A program made the position numbers and the translations under genes. Shown piece by piece: positions 59,131 to 64,000 of a stretch of 64,000 nucleotides of DNA. How positions within the stretch are numbered: position 1 is the stretch's first letter; the number at the start of each line of letters is the position of its first letter. Where the stretch lies: assembly GCF_003585765.1 (NCBI RefSeq), contig NZ_CP021235.1:3968001-4032000 (forward strand), read 5' to 3'. The notes under the pieces were generated by a model that was not told where the DNA came from, made no database searches, and saw nothing but the letters and a program-made list of their open reading frames with translations. Origin of the DNA: Pontibacter actiniarum. GTDB taxonomy: Bacteria; Bacteroidota; Bacteroidia; Cytophagales; Hymenobacteraceae.

Positions 59131-61200
59131 ATGCTGAATAAGGTACATTTATCGCTTCCGCTGGAGGAGCCGGTGGTAATTTTTACGCTGGTGCTTCTGA
59201 TCATACTGGTGGTGCCAATCATTCTGGGGCGGTTCCGAATCCCGGGCATAGTCGGGCTGATCGTGGCCGGGGTAATCCTGGGCCCAAACGGGTTCCATAT
59301 ACTATCGCGTGATGCAAGTATAGAGCTGTTCGGAACAGTGGGCCTGCTCTACATCATGTTCCAGGCAGGCCTTGAGATTGACATGATCGATTTCAAGAAG
59401 TACAAGGTCCGAAGTTTGGTGTTCGGAACGCTCACGTTTATGATCCCGATGGTAATCGGAACGCTGACGTTCCTGTACCTCCACGGCTATGACATAAAAC
59501 CAGCTATACTACTGGCCAGCATGTTCGCCCCGCACACCCTCCTGGCGTACCCCATCATTAGCAGGCTGGGCCTGAGCAAAAACGAAGCGGTAACACTAAC
59601 CATAGGAGGTACGCTTATAACAGACACCGCTGTGCTGTTCGTGCTGGCGGTCATCATTAACTCCACGCACGGCAGTACAAGTGTAGGATTCTGGGTGTGG
59701 ATGGTGGCCCAGATGGCTATATTCGTGGCCGTGGTACTGTGGCTGTTCCCGAAGATCGCCAAGTACATGTTCAAGCAACTGGAGAGCGAGAAAGGGGCCC
59801 AGTATATATTTGTACTGACGGTGGTGTTTGCGGCAGCGTTCCTCTCGGAGGTGGCAGGAATGGAGGCGATCATCGGAGCCTTCCTGGCAGGGCTGGCCCT
59901 AAACCCGCTGATCCCGCACGCCTCGGCGTTGATGAACAGGGTCGAGTTCGTAGGCAACAACATCTTCATCCCCTTCTTCCTGATCAGCACCGGCATGCTG
60001 GTGGATCTCAAAGTGCTGTTTACCGACACCAATGCTATTCTCATAGCCGTCACTATTATTATACTGGCTCCGTTGGCAAAGTATGCGGCGGCCTATGTTA
60101 CGCAAAAGCTGTTTAAGTTTAGCGTACTGCAGCGGAACCTGATCTTCGGGTTGAGCAGCGCCCACGCGGCGGCAACGCTGGCGGTAGTGCTGGCGGGCTT
60201 TGATATTGGGTTGTTGGGAGAGAGTGCGCTGAACGGAGCGGTTGTGCTGATCCTGGTGTCAAGTATGGTGAGCTCCTTCTCGACGGAGAAAGTGGGGCGG
60301 AAGCTGGCCATTCTGGAAAGCAGGAGAAAGCCGGACATCAGCGAGAAGCCGGACAGGATACTGGTGCCTATCGGTAACCCACAGACGATAGAAAGCCTGA
60401 TCGACCTGTCGGTGATGCTGAAGAACCCCAGCCACAGAGAGCCTATCTATCCGCTGGCAGTGGTGATAGACAACGAACACGCCGAAGAGGAAATCTACAA
60501 GAAGAATAAGATGCTGCAGGAGGCGATAAAGCATGCCTCCGCATCGGACAACGATGTGAACCTGGTGAGTAAGATCGATGTGAATGTATCCAGCGGTATA
60601 CTGCGCGCCATAAAGGAGCTGATGATTACGGAAGTGGTGCTGGGCTGGAACGCGAAGATCACCACACGAGACCGCATCTTCGGGACTGTGCTGGATAACC
60701 TGCTGGACAATACAGAGCAAATGATCCTGGTGTGCAAGATCATCCAACCACTGAACACCACGGGCCGGTTGATAGTGGTGGTGCCAACAAACGCCGAGCT
60801 GGAGAGAGGCTTTATGCGCTGGATCAGGAGCGTGAAGCTACTGTCGACACAGCTGGGGGCGCCCATTGTGTTCCGTGGCCGCAGGCGTACGCTAAACAAG
60901 CTTAAAAGCGTGATCGCTGACTCAAAGCCAACGGTAGAGGCAGAGTACGCCCCCTACAACAACCTGAACGAGTTCGCCACCACCAAATCTGACCTGCAGA
61001 ACGATGATATGGTGATTGTGATATCGGCCCGAAAACGAACCGTTTCCTATAACAGCAACATGGACTATGTGCCGCGCGTGCTATCGAGAAACTATAAAAA
61101 CAACAGCTTTATCGTAATCTATCCGGAGCAGTACCCGGTGTACCAGAACGTACCGATCAAACCGGCTTCTTATTCGGGCAACGAGGGGGAGGATGTATAA
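59131..61200 (+). CDS. Cation:proton antiporter (CPA2/KefB-like) with C-terminal USP-like region
   Basis: The 689-residue protein has about 12 membrane helices in the first 400 residues with CPA2 motifs: 'LGRFRIPGIVGLIVAGVILGPNG' near residue 31, 'GLLYIMFQAGLEIDM' near 72, 'FAPHTLLAYPII' near 132 and 'MEAIIGAFLAGLALNPLIP' near 248. The soluble C-terminal part (about 400-680, 'DRILVPIGNPQTIESLIDLSVML') resembles universal stress protein domains rather than TrkA-N. It likely exchanges Na+ or K+ for protons at the inner membrane. A TATCTTTA element lies at 59089-59096, 34 bases before the start. Confidence 0.9.
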   Translation: MLNKVHLSLPLEEPVVIFTLVLLIILVVPIILGRFRIPGIVGLIVAGVILGPNGFHILSRDASIELFGTVGLLYIMFQAGLEIDMIDFKKYKVRSLVFGTLTFMIPMVIGTLTFLYLHGYDIKPAILLASMFAPHTLLAYPIISRLGLSKNEAVTLTIGGTLITDTAVLFVLAVIINSTHGSTSVGFWVWMVAQMAIFVAVVLWLFPKIAKYMFKQLESEKGAQYIFVLTVVFAAAFLSEVAGMEAIIGAFLAGLALNPLIPHASALMNRVEFVGNNIFIPFFLISTGMLVDLKVLFTDTNAILIAVTIIILAPLAKYAAAYVTQKLFKFSVLQRNLIFGLSSAHAAATLAVVLAGFDIGLLGESALNGAVVLILVSSMVSSFSTEKVGRKLAILESRRKPDISEKPDRILVPIGNPQTIESLIDLSVMLKNPSHREPIYPLAVVIDNEHAEEEIYKKNKMLQEAIKHASASDNDVNLVSKIDVNVSSGILRAIKELMITEVVLGWNAKITTRDRIFGTVLDNLLDNTEQMILVCKIIQPLNTTGRLIVVVPTNAELERGFMRWIRSVKLLSTQLGAPIVFRGRRRTLNKLKSVIADSKPTVEAEYAPYNNLNEFATTKSDLQNDDMVIVISARKRTVSYNSNMDYVPRVLSRNYKNNSFIVIYPEQYPVYQNVPIKPASYSGNEGEDV

Positions 61201-61370
61201 AGCCCCACGCTGTTGCAGGGAAAGGTTCCGGTGAGAAAGTTCAGGCAAGTAAAGGCGAGCGCGGTTAAGACGAGAAAGCACTGGCACAAAGGCAGAAAAA
61301 GAAGCTAAAAGAGCAGGAGGAAAGCGAAGAAACTGAATAAAAAGTTAAACCTAAGAAAAGGGAATTCGCG

Positions 61371-61378
61371 TATCTTTG
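61371..61378 (+). promoter_or_regulatory. Bacteroidetes -7 element upstream of the 61403 gene
   Basis: TATCTTTG matches TAnnTTTG exactly and ends 24 bases before the ATG at 61403. The -33 element is not clear. Confidence 0.65.
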
Positions 61379-61402
61379 CACATAAAAACCACAAGATAGA
61401 TC

Positions 61403-61861
61403 ATGATCAACAAAGACATCAGGTTAGGCAAGGGGCTTGGCAAGATCAAGTTTGGCCTGACAATGGACGAAGTAGAAGAATTGTTAGGAGAACCTGAAGA
61501 AGTAGAGGAATCTGATGAGGAGGACGAGTTTGAGCATCAGGCCTGGAACTACTGGGAAGAAGGCTACTCGCTATACTTCGATAAAGAGGACGACTACCGC
61601 CTGAGCTGCATCGAAACAGCCAACCGTGAGGTTCAGATTTGGGGAGAGCGTGTGTTTGAAATGAGCAGAGAGCAGGTTCTGCAGCTCTTCGCCGACAACA
61701 ACATCACCAACCCGGAAGAGGAAGAGGCTGAGACAGGCGAGACCCGCATTTCTTTTGAAAAGGAAATGATCGACCTGTACTTCGACGAAGACCAGCTGAT
61801 TGCGATCAACTTCGGTGTGTTCATCAACGATGACCTGGAAGTTGTTTGGCCAGAGAAATAA
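61403..61861 (+). CDS. Small acidic conserved protein (152 aa)
   Basis: The 152-residue soluble protein is very acidic. It starts MINKDIRLGKGLGKIKFGLTMDEVEELLGEP and contains runs of Asp and Glu (EEVEESDEEDEFEHQ). 'GKIKFGLTMDEVEELLGEPEEV' is like the start of BamE/SmpA-type small alpha-beta domains, but it lacks a signal peptide, so it is probably a cytoplasmic relative. I know no function. It has its own -7 promoter and a strong terminator, which suggests a single-gene, well-expressed transcript. Confidence 0.8.
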   Translation: MINKDIRLGKGLGKIKFGLTMDEVEELLGEPEEVEESDEEDEFEHQAWNYWEEGYSLYFDKEDDYRLSCIETANREVQIWGERVFEMSREQVLQLFADNNITNPEEEEAETGETRISFEKEMIDLYFDEDQLIAINFGVFINDDLEVVWPEK

Positions 61862-61884
61862 GCAAGAAAGCATTTATAAAAGAG

Positions 61885-61918
61885 AAGCCCCGGCCTATAC
61901 ATAGGCCGGGGCTTTTTT
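61885..61918 (+). terminator. Rho-independent terminator
   Basis: AAGCCCCGGCCTAT (61885-61898) pairs perfectly with ATAGGCCGGGGCTT (61901-61914), followed by TTTT. Confidence 0.9.
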
Positions 61919-62003
61919 GTGTACGCTCGCCAAAGAACGCCTTGTGAGCAACAGAACCAAAGGTTGCTGCATCTGCTGTGTAAGCGGGATACAGGTCTGA
62001 TAA

Positions 62004-62036
62004 AAGCAAAAAAGCCCGGCACAGGTGCCGGGCTTT
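62004..62036 (-). terminator. Terminator after the PiT-like transporter gene
   Basis: AAAGCCCGGCAC (62011-62022) pairs perfectly with GTGCCGGGCTTT (62025-62036). On the minus strand TTTTTTGCTTTT follows. It lies 22 bases beyond the stop at 62059. Confidence 0.88.
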
Positions 62037-62058
62037 GGAAAATTAAAGGAAGGGGATC

Positions 62059-63195
62059 TTACTTAAAGAAGAAGTTCATTAGCTCTTCCTGGATAACCGG
62101 GTTGATGGACACGGCAAGAATAATTGAAATCACCAGGCCGATGGTAACCGACAGAACGTCTTTTCCGATCAGGTTAAAGGTTTTGGCAAACTTCACAGAA
62201 GAGTCGTGGGCACGCAGGCGCATTCCCAGTTCACGGCCGGCCAGCAAACCAACAAACACCCAGGTGGTACTCATCGGCACATTATTAACCTCTTTGAAGT
62301 AGTAAAGGATGATGGAGTACACTAGGTCAATGATCGTTGCGCTGCGTACATCGCGTACTTCAGATTTCTCGTTGATGATGTTCTGGATCTTCTCTCCGCG
62401 TCGGTAGAACATGAAGCCAAGCCCTATGAAGATAAAGCCGGCAAAAGCAGCGAACTCCCACACACCGAGCTGGCGAGGCAGGTAAACCGCCACGTTGGCC
62501 AAGTCCTGCGCAAGCCAGGTATGCCACAAGAAGCCGCTGATTACCCATTGCGCCACAATCCAGGAGCCGTGTGCCTTACCTTTAACAAAGCGCTTGATAA
62601 GCTTAGACAAGGCCAGATAGATGATAAAGGCAGCTATAAACGCGGCCACGTAACCCATCAAACTCTTACTAACCATACTTACGATTGCGCCGGAGCTAAC
62701 CGTAAACACGCTCAGGAGCATGAAGGTAGTGGATACCGGAATACGGAAGCGGGTTAACAGCAGCAGCACGATTGGCGCGGCCAACTGCAGGTACACAAAG
62801 TTGTCTATCGTTTGGTCGAAGCCTTTGGAGGACAAGCGTTGGTAGGTAACATCGCCATCGAAGGCATACCAGCTGTAGAAAACGGTGCCCAGGAAAATAG
62901 AGCCCATAAAGAGCCACTGCCAGTACCATTTCTTATCCTCGTTGGATACGATAAAAGTACCTATCGTCTGAATACTGTCGTTAGCGATGGCAGAGTAGCC
63001 TGCAAAGGCAAAGCCCACCCACATGGCAATGGAAGCGTAGGGATACACTAAGCCGGCAAGAATGAGCGAGAAGGCAATAAAATAGAGGAAGTTCTTTTCC
63101 TTGCGAATGTAGATGTCAACCTGCTTGTACCGTTTCCGGAACTTGTACGGCTGGATAGGGGCTACATTTTTTTTGGCTTTTTTAACTTTGCCCAT
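62059..63195 (-). CDS. PiT-family (inorganic phosphate transporter-like) membrane protein
   Basis: The 378-residue protein has a basic N-terminus (KKAKKNVAPIQPYKFRKRYKQ) and about 9-10 membrane helices. Two internal repeats typical of the PiT family are visible: 'GYSAIANDSIQTIGTFI' near residue 66 in place of the usual GANDxxNAxGT, with 'IPVSTTFMLLSVF', and the second repeat 'VNNVPMSTTWVFVGLLAGRELG' near 305. PiT proteins co-transport phosphate with Na+ or H+. The first motif retains Asn-Asp but changes the residues around it, so substrate preference may differ. The terminator at 62004 follows. Confidence 0.8.
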   Translation of the reverse strand: MGKVKKAKKNVAPIQPYKFRKRYKQVDIYIRKEKNFLYFIAFSLILAGLVYPYASIAMWVGFAFAGYSAIANDSIQTIGTFIVSNEDKKWYWQWLFMGSIFLGTVFYSWYAFDGDVTYQRLSSKGFDQTIDNFVYLQLAAPIVLLLLTRFRIPVSTTFMLLSVFTVSSGAIVSMVSKSLMGYVAAFIAAFIIYLALSKLIKRFVKGKAHGSWIVAQWVISGFLWHTWLAQDLANVAVYLPRQLGVWEFAAFAGFIFIGLGFMFYRRGEKIQNIINEKSEVRDVRSATIIDLVYSIILYYFKEVNNVPMSTTWVFVGLLAGRELGMRLRAHDSSVKFAKTFNLIGKDVLSVTIGLVISIILAVSINPVIQEELMNFFFK

Positions 63196-63389
63196 TATAA
63201 AAGGATTGGTAATAAATTAAAAAACGGCGCAAGTTACTTTAAAAAAAGCAGGGGCTGGGTAAGGCAGTGTTAAGAAATTGTTAACAGACGTAACACAGGG
63301 CGGCAAAGTTACCGCAGGCCCCTAAAAAGCCTGATTTCAAACTTTGTAGGGCGGCAGAGGCGACAGGAAACGAAAATCACTATCTTTAC

Positions 63390-63422
63390 TTTGGCAAACA
63401 CATCAGCTAAAACGTAACTTTG
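63390..63422 (+). promoter_or_regulatory. Complete Bacteroidetes promoter of glyS
   Basis: TTTG at 63390-63393 and TAACTTTG at 63415-63422 (exact TAnnTTTG) are 21 bases apart, matching the Bacteroidetes -33/-7 consensus. The -7 element ends 4 bases before the ATG at 63427, which predicts a leaderless or nearly leaderless mRNA. Confidence 0.65.
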
Positions 63423-63426
63423 CGCT

Positions 63427-64000
63427 ATGGCGACACAAGAAAAAACACCTGTAGAAAACGCACAACTGAAAGATATCATCTCGCACGCGAAGGAGTATGG
63501 CTTCATATTCCCGTCCAGCGAGATCTACGACGGTCTGCAAGCCGTGTATGATTACGGGCAGATGGGCGTAGAACTGAAGAATAACATCAAGAACCTGTGG
63601 TGGAAAAGTATGACGCAGCTGAACCAGAATGTAGTTGGTTTAGATGCAGCCATCTTTATGCACCCACTGGTTTGGAAGGCATCAGGCCACGTGGATAGCT
63701 TCAACGATCCGATGATCGATAACAAAGACTCCAAGAAGCGTTACCGTGCCGATGTACTGATAGAGGAAAAAGCCGCGCAGTACGAGAAAGAGGGAGATGT
63801 AGAAAGAGCAAACGCACTGACTGCTGAAATGGGAAGGCTGTTAGAAGCTGAAGACCTGGAAGGCGTACGTGAGCTGATCATCCGTGAAGATATCAAGTGC
63901 CCGATATCCGGTACTGCCAACTGGACAGAAGTTCGCCAGTTTAACCTGATGTTCTCTACGCAAATTGGTTCTGTGGCAGAAGATTCCCAGACGATTTACC
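63427..64000 (+). CDS. glyS: Glycyl-tRNA synthetase (5' part; runs off the right edge)
   Basis: The visible 191 codons begin MATQEKTPVENAQLKDIISH and continue with 'YGFIFPSSEIYDGLQAVYDYGQMGVELKNNIK' and 'AAIFMHPLVWKASGHVDSFNDPMID', the N-terminal signature of the single-chain (alpha2, eukaryote-like) class II glycyl-tRNA synthetase used by Bacteroidetes. 'EDIKCPISGTANWTEVRQFNLMFSTQIG' follows. It charges tRNA-Gly. The ATG at 63427 is the only sensible start, and it lies directly behind a full -33/-7 promoter. The gene continues past base 64000. Confidence 0.93.
   Translation, partial: MATQEKTPVENAQLKDIISHAKEYGFIFPSSEIYDGLQAVYDYGQMGVELKNNIKNLWWKSMTQLNQNVVGLDAAIFMHPLVWKASGHVDSFNDPMIDNKDSKKRYRADVLIEEKAAQYEKEGDVERANALTAEMGRLLEAEDLEGVRELIIREDIKCPISGTANWTEVRQFNLMFSTQIGSVAEDSQTIY

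Noticed and set aside
1-64000. tRNA, rRNA and CRISPR arrays
   Set aside because: Read for CCA-type tRNA ends, rRNA-like blocks and regularly spaced repeats; none seen, but a dedicated search tool was not available.

Overview
This window looks like a chromosomal segment of a Bacteroidota bacterium, most likely order Cytophagales and close to Pontibacter/Hymenobacteraceae. That placement is inferred from gene content: PorP/SprF and GldJ of type IX secretion and gliding, DUF4105, DUF4265, DUF4382 and DUF6970 proteins, a TlpA-type thioredoxin, malate:quinone oxidoreductase, and a bacterial GlyRS of the Bacteroidetes type. Several upstream regions also carry the Bacteroidetes -7 promoter element TAnnTTTG. 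Overall GC appears to be near 50-55 percent, with clear AT-rich exceptions.

Layout. 1-5004: 5' part of a giant secreted protein on the minus strand with about 17 tandem IPT/TIG domains, running off the left edge. 5.4-24.7 kb: ordinary core and housekeeping genes (phosphatase, stress-type SDR, PCD, rsmI-DUF4105-IMPase operon, MscS channel, radical SAM/SPASM, BaeRF3-like protein, TlpA thioredoxin, radA, CHASE-PAS histidine kinase, Mpo1-like protein, fumC), separated by strong hairpin terminators. 24.8-28.0 kb: an AT-rich accessory island with a truncated lipoprotein gene, an intact HEPN-motif/NTF2-like protein, a broken cREC-domain gene and an NTF2-like protein; attC-like boxes and inverted repeats flank the cassettes. 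28.1-29.6 kb: two copies of a structured non-coding repeat around an alpha/beta hydrolase gene. 29.7-36 kb: GNAT, rlmF, then four methionine sulfoxide reductase genes within 2.2 kb, dgkA, a lipoprotein and DinB. 36-46 kb: DUF4382, AsmA, PorP/SprF-GldJ, mqo, comF and others. 46.8-56.4 kb: an all-plus block (xth, DUF4175 coiled-coil giant, anti-sigma-type ATPase, ybeY, mnmG, methyltransferase, Ig-like lipoprotein). 56.4-59.1 kb: a 2.7-kb gene-free tract with a DnaA-box-like cluster. 59.1-64 kb: CPA2 antiporter, small acidic protein, PiT-like transporter and the 5' part of glyS.

The most notable points are these. A perfect 16-bp parS site sits immediately upstream of mnmG, and a gene-free DnaA-box-rich tract lies 5-7 kb downstream, so the right part of the window is probably the replication origin region. 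A small decayed island puts a candidate HEPN ribonuclease next to a cyclic-phosphate-processing (cREC) pseudogene, which would be a coherent RNA cleavage/repair pair. The heptamer AAGTATA/TATACTT is strongly over-represented throughout. A cloverleaf-like intergenic repeat family is present. No rRNA, tRNA, CRISPR array or transposase gene was seen.
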